Shown: positions 9,868-18,331 of the stretch, piece by piece
Layout of the letters: each line of letters opens with the position of its first letter
How positions within the stretch are numbered: position 1 is the stretch's first letter
Assembly: GCA_035276685.1 (NCBI GenBank)
Contig: DATELK010000092.1
Location: 70,102-134,101, forward strand
Reading direction: 5' to 3'
From: JACVRN01 sp035276685
GTDB lineage: Bacteria > Acidobacteriota > Blastocatellia > Pyrinomonadales > Pyrinomonadaceae
DNA length: 64,000 nt
Notes under the pieces: generated by a model
The model's database searches: none
What the model was told of the DNA's origin: nothing
Seen by the model: only the letters and a program-made list of their open reading frames with translations
Program-made: the position numbers and the translations under genes

Positions 9868-9958
9868 GCACAGAGGCCAGAGATTAAAGGTCAGAGGCTA
9901 GTAAGTTAAATCTTTCTTTCTACTAGCCTCTGACCCCTAGCCTCTGGCCTCTGTTCTA
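9868..9958. repeat. Word-composed hairpin at the 3' end of the barrel gene
   Basis: Left arm CAGAGGCCAGAG...GGTCAGAGGCTAGTA pairs with right arm TACTAGCCTCTGACC...CTCTGGCCTCTG. The arms are made of near-repeats of the words GAGGCCAGA and GGTCAGAG. The right arm runs into the stop codon of the minus-strand gene ending at 9956. Probably a transcript-end hairpin. Related words recur at 57008-57036 and 57268-57297. Confidence 0.7.
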
Positions 9959-11725
9959 GAACCTGACTGAGATGCCGCCTCGCAGCGTCCGGCGTGCCGC
10001 GTTGATAATCAGAATAGTCTCGCCGTCTTCGGCGCTCGCCTGAGAATCGAACAGGTTGCGGGCATCAATCACGGCTTCGGCGCGCACGGGCAGGCCGAAG
10101 GTCGGCAGCTCCTGCGTCACCATGATGCTGAGGCTAGGGTCGTAGACAGCCAGCCGCCCTGCAAACGGGTCTACGGCGAAAACGGTCGCCTCGGGGGAGA
10201 AGCGGAAGACCGTGCTGACGCGCGTGCCCGTGGGCAAATCGCCGTTGACCTGTAGAGCCGCCGTCTGGAAGAAGCCGTCCTCGAAAAGCTCTCCGGGGTT
10301 GGTGATGCCTTCTGTAGAGAGGCGCTGGCCGCGCCCGAATGAGTAACCGGCAGAGGCGCTCAGCATCTGGCTGATGCGGCGGGTGTAGACGACGCGTAGG
10401 CCCTTGGCCGCTCCCTCCTGATTGGCGACCCTCAGAAGCGCGTTGCCCTGCCCGTTCTGGAAGGCGTTGAGCGGCACATTCATGAGCCCTACGCCGCGCC
10501 CGGAAGTTGTATCGAAGAAGGCAGTGGCTTCAACCTGCGAGTTGTTGTCCAGAACACGCTCTATGCCGAACTCGAAGCGGCGGCTCTTCTCCATCACGGC
10601 CTGCCCGTCAACGAGCGCGATTGCGCCCGTGCCCGGTTGGCGGAAAAGAACGGGGCCGTCTTCAAACTCGGCCATGCTCTGAATCATGCTCTCCTGCCCG
10701 CCGGGAGCGTAAGCTGCCTTGACTCTCGTGCGTGCGTTGGCGTCGAACTGAAACCCTAAGCGCGGGCTCAGGGCGCTGGACTTGCTCGCGCCGAGGAAGC
10801 GGGAATAATCCAGACCCAGAACTACCACCACGCCGTCTCTGACGACCCACTCGTCCACGGCGCGCACGGAGAACTGGCCGAGCGAGCGCTTGCCGTCTTC
10901 ATTAACCGGAAGAATCGTGTTGACGCGAGCGCCGCCCACGGTGACGTTCAGGCGATGAATGTCGTTTATGCGAACGCGCGTAGTAGTCTCAAAGCGTTGC
11001 GGGGCGCTCGGGCTCCCGGCGCTCATCTGGCCCGCGAAGATGAAATCAATGGTGCTCGTGGCCGGAACTGCCAGCGCAAAGTTGACGCCCGTGAAGGAAG
11101 AGTTTTGAGGATTAGCGGAGGAAGCAGCGTAGGCTTCCACGACGCCCTGAATGCGGCCGCGTTCGCTGTCTTCTTCGACAGGCATGTCGAAAACCGTGTC
11201 GTCCGGCAGTCGATTCGCGGCCTCTGCGGCTTCCATGGCATCCTTAACCGTAGAGTCCTCGCCCTCTTCCATCTGGAAGATTGAGCGGCGGCCCTGGTTG
11301 GCGCGCACGCGCCACTTGGCGCTGTCTCGGTCTGCGCGGCGCTCAGGCGCTGTGCGCCCGCCTCCGACCGGCTCAAGGTTAAAACGGTAGCTTAGATAGT
11401 CTGCCGGGCGAACCTGCACGGATGAGAAGAGCGCTTGATTGAAGCCGTTGGCTTCGGCGCGCACGCTGTAGCGGCCGGGCGAGACCTTCGTGGAAAAGTT
11501 TCCGTCCGAGCCGGAGCGCGTCTGCTTGACTATCTCCTGCGCGCCTTCGCGTAGGAGCGTGATGAGAGCGCCTGCGAGCGGGTTTCCCTTGTTGTCGCGC
11601 ACTGTGCCCGTGATGGTGCCCAGAGCGCCTGCGGAGCTTCCGAGCCCGAGCGCCTGCGGAGCGCTCGCCACACACAGCGAGGAGAGTGCCAGCAGACTCA
11701 AACCGATGCGCAAAGCTTTTCTCAT
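9956..11725 (-). CDS. TonB-dependent-receptor-like outer-membrane protein with carboxypeptidase-regulatory-like domain
   Basis: 589-aa exported protein. A signal peptide (MRKALRIGLSLLALSSLCVASA) is followed by a CarboxypepD_reg-like beta-sandwich (GTITGTVRDNKGNPLAGALITLL...DGNFSTKVSPGRYSVRAEANGF), a linker, and a long strand-rich region ending in RGGISVRF with the terminal Phe typical of outer-membrane barrels. A separate plug domain and TonB box are not obvious, and the protein is shorter than classical receptors (usually over 700 aa). It may be an OmpA-less barrel or a reduced SusC-type homologue. The ATG at 11725 is chosen over an upstream TTG because it begins the signal peptide and follows GGAGG. 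Confidence 0.75.
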   Translation of the reverse strand: MRKALRIGLSLLALSSLCVASAPQALGLGSSAGALGTITGTVRDNKGNPLAGALITLLREGAQEIVKQTRSGSDGNFSTKVSPGRYSVRAEANGFNQALFSSVQVRPADYLSYRFNLEPVGGGRTAPERRADRDSAKWRVRANQGRRSIFQMEEGEDSTVKDAMEAAEAANRLPDDTVFDMPVEEDSERGRIQGVVEAYAASSANPQNSSFTGVNFALAVPATSTIDFIFAGQMSAGSPSAPQRFETTTRVRINDIHRLNVTVGGARVNTILPVNEDGKRSLGQFSVRAVDEWVVRDGVVVVLGLDYSRFLGASKSSALSPRLGFQFDANARTRVKAAYAPGGQESMIQSMAEFEDGPVLFRQPGTGAIALVDGQAVMEKSRRFEFGIERVLDNNSQVEATAFFDTTSGRGVGLMNVPLNAFQNGQGNALLRVANQEGAAKGLRVVYTRRISQMLSASAGYSFGRGQRLSTEGITNPGELFEDGFFQTAALQVNGDLPTGTRVSTVFRFSPEATVFAVDPFAGRLAVYDPSLSIMVTQELPTFGLPVRAEAVIDARNLFDSQASAEDGETILIINAARRTLRGGISVRF

Positions 11726-12080
11726 TGTGGCAATACCTCCGATGCGCGGCCTCTCAGCCCGACGGGCGAAAGACGCGCTTTCAAGCAACCGACTTTTTCA
11801 GCGCCACGCATACGAGGAAGGAATCTCTCTCAACTACAAGCCCCGGCTCTTTGAACAGTCTCCGCGCCAAAGCTACAACAGGGAACTCTCTCTTTTCTTT
11901 ATAACTTAAGCTAGCGGCTCTCTCTTTTCAGTCAACGTTCTCAGTTTCGATTAACCATAGGCTTCTGCACAGACTAATGCCATGTCTGGGAAGAGCACAT
12001 TTTCCGTCAACTACGTAAAGCATGTCAAGAGAGGCAAATCCCCTTTTGGGCATAGAGATGCTGGAAACTGCGCCTCGCGT

Positions 12081-12110
12081 TTGCCGCCCCATTTCCGGCC
12101 ATGCTAGGAT
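12081..12110 (+). promoter_or_regulatory. Weak promoter candidate in the 11726-12176 gap
   Basis: TTGCCG, 18 bp, TAGGAT could serve the M16 peptidase gene with a leader of about 60 nt. It is the only candidate seen in this 451-bp gap, which otherwise has no reading frame or repeat that I could support. The plus-strand frame at 11490-11909 is largely a shadow of the barrel gene. Confidence 0.25.
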
Positions 12111-12176
12111 TCACGGGCTAACCAGAGAGAGTTTCACGCATCAAAGGGTGTTTTCCGATAGATTTCCAGTGCTTTT

Positions 12177-13460
12177 ATGACAGACCAGGTTCAATTCACT
12201 CGTTTAGACAACGGACTCACAATCGTTTCAGAAAAGATGCCGGGCCTGCGCTCGGCCACACTCGGCATCTGGCTGAGACGAGGCTCGCGCCACGAAACGG
12301 AGGCCGAAAACGGCCTCTGCCACTTTATCGAGCACGCAGTTTTTAAGGGAACCAGCCGCAGGTCTGCCTTGGACATAGCCATAGAGTCAGACCGGCTGGG
12401 CGGAAACCTCGACGCCTTTACCATGCACGAGATGACGGGCTTCACCATGAAGGTCGCAGACCGTGGCGTGGAGAAGGCCTTTGACCTCGTCTCGGACATG
12501 CTGCTTCGGCCGCGCTTCGAGCGCGCAGACCTTGAGCGCGAGCAGAAGGTCATCATCGAAGAGATGAAGATGGTCGAGGACACGCCGGACGAGTTCCTCG
12601 GCGAGCTTTTCAGCGCCGCCTACTTTCCCGCTCACCCCTTGGGCCGCCCCATAGAAGGCACCGAATCTACCGTCTCATCCTTTACCAGAGAGCGCACGGC
12701 TGACTTTCACGCGCGCGAGTTCGTGCCGCGCAACATGGTCGTTGCCGCCGCCGGAAGCATAGAGCACGAGCAACTCGTAGAGATGGCCGCGAAGGCCTTC
12801 CAGCATCTTAAAGCTGGGGAAGGCTCGGCTGCTGATTCGTCTCAGTACGTGGGAGCGCCGCGTCCCGCCGCTCCCATCATCATCGAGCGCAAGCGCGAGC
12901 TTGAGCAGGCGCATCTTCTGATTGCCTCGCCGTGGACGGACGCCCGCCACGAAGACCGCTTTGCCGCGAGCCTTCTGGCCAATGTGATAGGCGGCACGAC
13001 CAGCAGCCGCCTCTGGCAGTCGATACGCGAAGAGCGCGGGCTGGCCTACTCCGTCGGCGCGGGCGCTTCGAGCTACTCGGACGCGGGCGTCTTTCACATC
13101 TACGCAGGGACTTCGCCCGAGCAGTTGGACGAAGTGGTTGACCTTTCGCTCGAAGAGCTGCGGCGGGTCGTGCGCGAGAGCGTCAAGGAGGACGAGCTGA
13201 GGCTTGCCAAAGACCAGACCGTCTCTTCAATCCTTCTGGGCCTTGAGTCCTCGAACGTTCGCGTGGGCGCGCTCGCTCGACAGGAGATAATCCACGGCCG
13301 CCGCATCACGCCGGACGAAATCATACGCCGTCTGGAAGAGGTCACGGTCGAGGACATGCACCGCGTCGCGCGAGAGTATTTCAAATCGGAAGCAATGTCG
13401 CTCGCGGCCCTTGGAGACCTCAACGGCTTTAGCGTGGACAGGGCCAGGTTAGAGATATAA
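12177..13460 (+). CDS. M16-family zinc metallopeptidase (processing-peptidase type)
   Basis: 427-aa insulinase-type peptidase. The inverted zinc motif is HFIEH (H49, E52, H53) with the distal ligand Glu in VIIEEM (E128/E129). The second half carries the RGLAYSVGAG Arg-Tyr pair that closes the substrate chamber, so both halves of the clam-shell are present and it should act as a homodimer, like bacterial PqqL/YmxG-type single-domain peptidases. No signal peptide is evident. It heads a same-strand run with the WalJ-like and lipoprotein genes. The start has no Shine-Dalgarno and follows the pyrimidine-rich GTGCTTTT. Confidence 0.93.
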   Translation: MTDQVQFTRLDNGLTIVSEKMPGLRSATLGIWLRRGSRHETEAENGLCHFIEHAVFKGTSRRSALDIAIESDRLGGNLDAFTMHEMTGFTMKVADRGVEKAFDLVSDMLLRPRFERADLEREQKVIIEEMKMVEDTPDEFLGELFSAAYFPAHPLGRPIEGTESTVSSFTRERTADFHAREFVPRNMVVAAAGSIEHEQLVEMAAKAFQHLKAGEGSAADSSQYVGAPRPAAPIIIERKRELEQAHLLIASPWTDARHEDRFAASLLANVIGGTTSSRLWQSIREERGLAYSVGAGASSYSDAGVFHIYAGTSPEQLDEVVDLSLEELRRVVRESVKEDELRLAKDQTVSSILLGLESSNVRVGALARQEIIHGRRITPDEIIRRLEEVTVEDMHRVAREYFKSEAMSLAALGDLNGFSVDRARLEI

Positions 13461-13493
13461 GCTGCTGCTGCCGTCGCCTACTTTTCTTTGTCT

Positions 13494-14318
13494 ATGAGAT
13501 TCACCGTCCTGGGAAGCGGCTCTACTGGGAACGCCGTGCTGATAAGCGCGGGCGAGACTCGTGTGCTGGTTGACGCTGGCCTGAGTGCGCGTGAGACGGT
13601 TCGCAGGCTCGCGCTCGTGGGCGAGGATGCTACGAAGCTTGACGGCGTCATCATCACGCACGAGCACGGCGACCACGCGGGCGGACTCCGAGTGCTCTTA
13701 AAAAGCTTGAGCTGTCCCGTCTACATCTCCGGCCAGACGCGCGAGGCTTACATCAGCGAGCGGCACGGCGTCTCAAACGAAGAGCCGCGAAAGCGCGCCG
13801 ATGCCCTGCGCGACCGCGTCGAGCTAATCGAATCGAGCAAGGATTTCAAGATAGGCGCGATTGATTTTCATCCCTTCACGATTCCGCACGACGCCGTCGA
13901 CAATTTCGGATTCACTGCCACGCACGACGGCGTCTGCGTGGCGACACTGATGGACTTCGGCCACATCACGACGCTGATAACGGAGAGGCTCAGGGGCTGC
14001 GCGGGCATCATCATTGAATCCAATCACAGCCGCGACATGCTCAAGGCTTGCTCTGTCTACCCTTGGGACTTGAAGCAGAGAATACTGTCTCGGACGGGCC
14101 ATCTCTCGAACGAGGACGTGGCCGAGTGGCTTCGCAGCGGCTTCGACGGCACGGCACGCTTCGTCGTGCTGGCGCATCTTTCACAGCGCGCCAACAATCC
14201 CTTCCTGGCCAAAATCACAGCCGAGACGGCGCTACGCGAGCGCGCCCCGCTCTTCCAGACAGACACGGAGATTGTCCTCTCGCATCCCAAAGAGCCTACG
14301 CCGTGGATAGAGCTATGA
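13494..14318 (+). CDS. Metallo-beta-lactamase-fold hydrolase, WalJ/YycJ-like
   Basis: 274-aa MBL-fold protein starting MRFTVLGSGSTGNAVL, typical of the YycJ/WalJ branch. The metal-binding motif is THEHGDH (H56, H58, D60, H61), with further ligands in SNHSRDML and LSHLSQ-type segments. Characterised relatives are dsDNA 5'-3' exonucleases linked to WalRK or to mismatch repair; that role here is inference. The ATG at 13494 fits the family start better than the TTG two codons upstream. Its TGA overlaps the ATG of the lipoprotein gene (ATGA at 14315), so the two are translationally coupled. Confidence 0.88.
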   Translation: MRFTVLGSGSTGNAVLISAGETRVLVDAGLSARETVRRLALVGEDATKLDGVIITHEHGDHAGGLRVLLKSLSCPVYISGQTREAYISERHGVSNEEPRKRADALRDRVELIESSKDFKIGAIDFHPFTIPHDAVDNFGFTATHDGVCVATLMDFGHITTLITERLRGCAGIIIESNHSRDMLKACSVYPWDLKQRILSRTGHLSNEDVAEWLRSGFDGTARFVVLAHLSQRANNPFLAKITAETALRERAPLFQTDTEIVLSHPKEPTPWIEL

Positions 14319-14761
14319 GGCTTCATCTTCTTTTAGCTCTGGCCCTGCTGGCTTTCCTCGCGAGTTGCAGGATGGACGAGCGGCAGAGCGGCATCCCTCC
14401 CGCGGCGCAAGAGGCCATGGACACTCTGACCGAGGACTTCAACGCCGGACGCTTCGACAAGATTTACAGGGAGGCCGCAGAAGAGTGGCGCGGGCGCGTC
14501 ACCGAAGAACAGTCTGGTGAGACGTTCCGCACGCTCAAGGAAAGGCTCGGCGCGATACGCGAGCGCGAGTATACGAGCGGGCGGCAGCAGCAGACTCCCG
14601 TCGGCAATCTTCCCCCGGGCTCGCTTGTCCTTCGCTACAACACCAGGTTCGACAAAGCGGAAGGCATGGAGACGCTCACGCTGATAGAGCGCGAGGGTCG
14701 CTACCTGCTCGCGGGTTATTCCGTCAGCTCCAATTTGCTAAAGCCTGCGGGTGACAAGTGA
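14315..14761 (+). CDS. Small lipoprotein, possibly DUF4019-like
   Basis: 148-aa protein with a lipoprotein signal (MRLHLLLALALLAFLASC) whose lipobox LASC gives a lipidated Cys at residue 19. The mature part has an alpha helix with AMDTLTEDFNAGRFDKIY followed by strands, resembling small NTF2-like or DUF4019 folds. The product is predicted to be membrane-anchored in the periplasm; function unknown. ATGA overlap with the WalJ-like gene fixes the start. Its last codons and stop (GDK, TGA) are written by the beginning of a hairpin repeat, so the repeat has become part of the gene end. Confidence 0.75.
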   Translation: MRLHLLLALALLAFLASCRMDERQSGIPPAAQEAMDTLTEDFNAGRFDKIYREAAEEWRGRVTEEQSGETFRTLKERLGAIREREYTSGRQQQTPVGNLPPGSLVLRYNTRFDKAEGMETLTLIEREGRYLLAGYSVSSNLLKPAGDK

Positions 14762-14881
14762 CAAGAACAGTTTTAAGTTTTGAGTTTTGAGTTTTCAGCT
14801 TCAGAGCTTTTCACTGAAAACTGAAAACTGTAAACTGAAAACTGTTCTTGCTCGTCACTTATCAACAAGTAACTCGTCACT
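14751..14881. repeat. Word-composed hairpin between lipoprotein gene and purB
   Basis: Long imperfect inverted repeat built of the words GTGACAAGT and ACTGAAAAC. The left arm starts GTGACAAGTGACAAGAACAG inside the lipoprotein gene's 3' end and includes its stop. The right arm ends CTTATCAACAAGTAACTCG, eight bases before the purB ATG. Inside are tandem TGAGTTT and CTGAAAA words. Similar arms occur at 33781-33865 and 59134-59242. Confidence 0.75.
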
Positions 14882-14889
14882 GCTTTCTT

Positions 14890-16188
14890 ATGATTGAACG
14901 ATACACCTTGCCCGAGATGGGCGCGCTCTGGTCTGAGCAGAACAAGTTTCAGAAGTGGCTCGACGTGGAGATAGCCGTCTGCGAAGTGCATGCCGAGATG
15001 GGGACGATTCCGCGCGAGGCCGTCGAAGAGATAAAGGAGCGCGCAGCGTTCACAGTCGAGCGCATACACGAGATAGAGAAGACCACAGACCATGACCTGA
15101 TTGCCTTTACGACTAACCTTGCGGAGTCAATCGGCGAGTCGGCACGCTTCGTTCATTACGGTCTGACCTCTTCGGACGTGGGCGACACGGCGAACGCGCT
15201 GCTCCTGCGCGACGCCTGCGACATACTGCTCGGCCGCGTGGACGCGCTGATGGAAGTCCTGAAGCGTCGCGCCTTCGAGTTCAAGCGCACCCCGCAGGTA
15301 GGGCGCACTCACGGCATACACGCAGAGCCTACATCGTTCGGCCTCACCTTTGCCCTCTGGTTCGACGAGATGCGAAGGAACCGCGAGCGATTAGTGCTTG
15401 CGCGGGAAAGGGTCGCGGTCGGAAAAATCAGCGGGGCAGTCGGAGCCTTCGCCCACCTGGACCCTATTGTGGAAGAGCGCGTCTGCGCGCGTCTTGGCCT
15501 GAAGGCCGCGCCCGTCTCGACACAGGTCATACAGCGCGACACTTATGCGGAATACCTCTGCACGCTGGCCGTCATAGCGTCGTCGCTGGACAAGTTCGCG
15601 CTTCAGGTGCGCCACTGGCAGCGCACGGAAGTGCGAGAGGCGCAGGAGCGCTTCAAGCGCGGGCAGAAGGGCTCAAGCGCCATGCCGCACAAGCGCAATC
15701 CTATCCTTTCGGAACGCATCTGCGGCATAGCCCGAACCGTGAGGGCCAACAGCATCGTCGGCCTTGAGAACGTCGCGCTCTGGCACGAGCGGGACATCTC
15801 TCACTCTTCCGCAGAGCGCGTGGTGCTGCCCGATTCTTCAATCGCGCTCGATTACATGCTTGAGAAGACGCGCTCCCTGATTGACGGGCTGGTGGTTTAT
15901 CCTGAGAGGATGCTTGAGAATCTGAAAGCCACGCGTGGACTGGTCTTCAGCGGCCAGCTGCTGCTTGCGCTTGCCAGACGGGGCGCGTCGCGCGAGGACG
16001 CCTATGAATTCGTTCAGCGCAACGCCATGCGCGTCTGGGACGAGGGCGCGGACTTTCACACGCTCATAGCTCAAGACCCTGACATCGGCTCGCTTCTGAC
16101 GAGGGAAGAGATTGACGGCGTCTTCTCGCTAGATACTTACCTGAGGAACGTGGACGCCATCTTTGAGAGAGTTTTCAAAGAGAGCTAA
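14890..16188 (+). CDS. purB: Adenylosuccinate lyase
   Basis: 432-aa member of the fumarase/aspartase superfamily. The signature loop SSAMPHKRNP is intact, and conserved TSSDVGDTA and GRTHGIHAEP segments supply the catalytic His region. It releases fumarate from SAICAR in IMP synthesis and from adenylosuccinate in AMP synthesis. The ATG at 14890 is the family-typical start (MIERYTLPEMGALWSEQNK). No Shine-Dalgarno precedes it; the upstream DNA is the end of a hairpin and the tract CTGCTTTCTT. It is collinear with purS, purQ and purL further on. Confidence 0.97.
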   Translation: MIERYTLPEMGALWSEQNKFQKWLDVEIAVCEVHAEMGTIPREAVEEIKERAAFTVERIHEIEKTTDHDLIAFTTNLAESIGESARFVHYGLTSSDVGDTANALLLRDACDILLGRVDALMEVLKRRAFEFKRTPQVGRTHGIHAEPTSFGLTFALWFDEMRRNRERLVLARERVAVGKISGAVGAFAHLDPIVEERVCARLGLKAAPVSTQVIQRDTYAEYLCTLAVIASSLDKFALQVRHWQRTEVREAQERFKRGQKGSSAMPHKRNPILSERICGIARTVRANSIVGLENVALWHERDISHSSAERVVLPDSSIALDYMLEKTRSLIDGLVVYPERMLENLKATRGLVFSGQLLLALARRGASREDAYEFVQRNAMRVWDEGADFHTLIAQDPDIGSLLTREEIDGVFSLDTYLRNVDAIFERVFKES

Positions 16189-16275
16189 AATAGAGAAGCC
16201 GCTAAACAACGAAGCAGCACGCAGAGGAGAATCTCTTTCGTGCTGCTTCTTGTTGCTCGGTGGCTTGTCGTTTCT

Positions 16276-16743
16276 CTACTTCCTGGCGAAGTTCTCCGCG
16301 ATGTTGCCTATGACGGGGAGCTTGAACCACTCGCCCTGATAGGCTTTGTAGGCGCTAAAGATAAGGGCCGCGAACCATGCCAGCCAGATGAGCGGAACCA
16401 GCAGCCCTATGAAGGCGAAGGCTTCCGAGATGGCAGAGAGAACGCCAATCAGTATGCTCAGCACTACGAAGAGTACTATCCAGCCCGCTATGAGCAGCAG
16501 CGACTGTAGCGCGTGAAAGCGAGCGAAGCGATTCTGCTTCTCTATAATCACCATGACGAGCGCTATGATGCCGATGGGATAGCCGAGCGCCGCCGCCAGG
16601 TTGGCCTCAAGGCCGCCCAGAGCCGTCTTACCCTTCGGGCCGTCATTGCCACCGCCGGGCGGCTGCGTCATGGGTGCGTTCGGTGGTGTGCCGTAGGGGC
16701 TGCCGTAGCCTTGCTGCTGTTGGCCGGGCGGGGGATTCTGCAT
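16276..16743 (-). CDS. DUF4870-family membrane protein
   Basis: 155-aa protein. A low-complexity Pro/Gln/Gly tail (residues 1-38) precedes a compact membrane domain with about three helices, including the conserved KQNRFARFHALQSLLL motif of DUF4870 (Tic20-like). Inner-membrane location, function unknown. It lies on the opposite strand between purB and purS and so interrupts an otherwise co-oriented pur region. The 218-bp gap to purS holds the divergent promoters; a TAATAT -10-like box lies at 16933-16938. Confidence 0.85.
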   Translation of the reverse strand: MQNPPPGQQQQGYGSPYGTPPNAPMTQPPGGGNDGPKGKTALGGLEANLAAALGYPIGIIALVMVIIEKQNRFARFHALQSLLLIAGWIVLFVVLSILIGVLSAISEAFAFIGLLVPLIWLAWFAALIFSAYKAYQGEWFKLPVIGNIAENFARK

Positions 16744-16961
16744 CGTAATTATTCTCCTTCGGAAAGTCTGTGAATTTTAAGATTCCTTGTTGCTCGTATA
16801 AGCCCGCCTGAAACCCTTCGAGCGCGCTTCTCGCCTGACGCGACTCGGCTCTAACCTTTGAGCCTGAAAAAAACTTTCACTTGGCAACGGGAATCTTATG
16901 CTAACGACTACACGTCGCGCAACATTTTGCCGTAATATTGTGCGGGCAGGTCGGAGAAAAT

Positions 16962-17207
16962 ATGAGAGCAAAAGTTTACGTCACGCTCAAGCCGGGCGTG
17001 CTGGACCCGCAGGGCAAGGCCATACAGCATTCCGTAGAGCTTCTGGGCTACGACGGCATAGCGGACGTTCGACAGGGAAAGTATTTCGAGATAGCTCTGG
17101 ACGGCGCGCTTCAGGAGACGGAGGCCCGTGAGACCGCCACCCGCATGGCCCGTGAGGTTCTCTCAAATCCCGTCATCGAAGACTTCCGCGTGGAGATAGA
17201 AGGATGA
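16962..17207 (+). CDS. purS: Phosphoribosylformylglycinamidine synthase subunit PurS
   Basis: 81-aa small subunit of the three-part FGAM synthase (PurS-PurQ-PurL), normal family length. It starts MRAKVYVTLKPGVLDPQG and ends PVIEDFRVEIEG as usual. ATG at 16962 follows GGAG at a good distance; the upstream GTG is not needed. Its stop overlaps an ATG (ATGA at 17204) that originally began purQ. That purQ copy reads only MKFGVIVFTYS before a stop, because an integrative element starts at this point. The true purQ lies 11.3 kb away at 28549. Confidence 0.96.
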   Translation: MRAKVYVTLKPGVLDPQGKAIQHSVELLGYDGIADVRQGKYFEIALDGALQETEARETATRMAREVLSNPVIEDFRVEIEG

Positions 17208-17226
17208 AATTCGGCGTCATCGTTTT
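17142..17226. repeat. Left attachment-type direct repeat (attL) at the purS-purQ junction
   Basis: 85 bp matching 28487-28571 at 83 positions; the last 49 bp (17178-17226) are identical to 28523-28571. The repeat covers the end of purS, the ATGA overlap and the first codons of purQ. Beyond 17226 the sequence changes abruptly to low-G+C DNA. This is the expected footprint of site-specific integration by a tyrosine recombinase. Confidence 0.9.
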
Positions 17227-17328
17227 CACTTACAGTTAGCATCCTTGCTGCCAACTGAGCAGAACCGAATTACAGGCACACAAGAGGCACACAAGTGTTT
17301 CGTGATGTTGCCTGTTTCAAGGGCTTCC

Positions 17329-18153
17329 TTATTTCGTACCCTTCTTTCGTTTTCGATATTCGCGTGAAGCATCACGCCTCGCAGCATATTTTCCGCACTC
17401 GTAGCAGTAGTTGCGCTGATTGGCTCGCGGCCTGCGTCCAAAGGTAGGCGGCTTATAAAAGTTTCCACACGAGGCGCAAATAACTGGCCCGTGAGTTCTC
17501 ACAACTGCTCTCATCAGTTCGACTGTTAATGCTCCGAATAGACTATTGCTGAGTGGATAGCTGATGTTTATGTAAGCTGGATTCCACTGAATACGAGGGC
17601 GGACATTAGCAATGTCTACCCAAACATTCATGTACCTTACTAATAGCGATTTTTCTCCACTTATCTCTTCCGGCAGACTCGATTCTGAGACGCTTAGTAC
17701 AATCCAGTCTTGCTTCTTCCCTTTCTCATTCCGGTGAAGATGCGAAGCCAGACTAAGCACCGCCCTACTCATCCGAGCGAACTTATGCCATAACTCAATT
17801 GATTCACTACCTGTTGGTTTACACGACTTGTCCATAGCCTTAGGGTTAAAGATTGGCGGATTGTGTGTGGCGGGTAAATTATGCTTACAAAGTCCTAAGA
17901 CACCCCAAGTCTGAGCAAACTGTAGTATGGTTTCAGCCTCAACAAATGCGAGATTGGCAAATTCTATAATCAAACCTTCTTCAGGCTCTTTAGTGATAAA
18001 CTGAGAGTCCACCACCTCCCAAATCAAAGCCCCATTAAGCAACTCCACCTTTCTAGGGATTTTCAATAAGCCGTTGTGAAACTCAGGGAACGGATTTTCA
18101 CCTGTGTTTGTGTTCTGCTGTAAAAACCCACTCCACCTCGTTGCATTACTCAC
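17329..18153 (-). CDS. Zinc-finger protein of the integrated element
   Basis: 274-aa protein, GTG start. The C-terminal 50 residues form a four-Cys zinc finger (CASCGNFY...NYCYECGKYAARRDASREYRKRKK) ending in a strongly basic tail, suggesting nucleic-acid binding. The finger and the helical N-terminal part are reminiscent of CGNR/ABATE-type proteins, but the CGNR motif itself is not intact, so I do not assign that family. It is divergent from the primase gene with about 180 bp between them, a position often used by element regulators. Function unknown. Confidence 0.6.
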   Translation of the reverse strand: MSNATRWSGFLQQNTNTGENPFPEFHNGLLKIPRKVELLNGALIWEVVDSQFITKEPEEGLIIEFANLAFVEAETILQFAQTWGVLGLCKHNLPATHNPPIFNPKAMDKSCKPTGSESIELWHKFARMSRAVLSLASHLHRNEKGKKQDWIVLSVSESSLPEEISGEKSLLVRYMNVWVDIANVRPRIQWNPAYINISYPLSNSLFGALTVELMRAVVRTHGPVICASCGNFYKPPTFGRRPRANQRNYCYECGKYAARRDASREYRKRKKGTK

Positions 18154-18174
18154 AGCTTATGCCCTCACAGCTTT

Positions 18175-18214
18175 GCGTGATATTCACGTGATACAAGAAA
18201 AAATTCGCGTAATA
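18175..18214. promoter_or_regulatory. Three short repeated words upstream of the primase gene
   Basis: GCGTGATA (18175-18182), ACGTGATA (18186-18193) and GCGTAATA (18207-18214) lie in the divergent gap between the zinc-finger gene and the primase gene. Spacing is 11 and 21 bp, close to one and two helical turns. They could be operator or iteron sites. This is sequence pattern only. Confidence 0.3.
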
Positions 18215-18331
18215 GAAAATATCACAACTTGGATTGATAAAATGGAGGCAGACACAGAGAAAACTGCTGTCTCAGGGAGAACTCTGCAATTTTACACGCT
18301 AATAAGGCGATTTTAAGGAAAAGAAAAAGAA

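Noticed and set aside
17204..17239. Short purQ copy starting at 17204
   Set aside because: Only 11 codons before a stop; it is the duplicated attachment core, not a gene. The complete purQ is at 28549.
18104..18316. 70-codon plus-strand frame before the primase gene
   Set aside because: Overlaps the start of the zinc-finger gene, has no ribosome site and no family character; the region looks regulatory.
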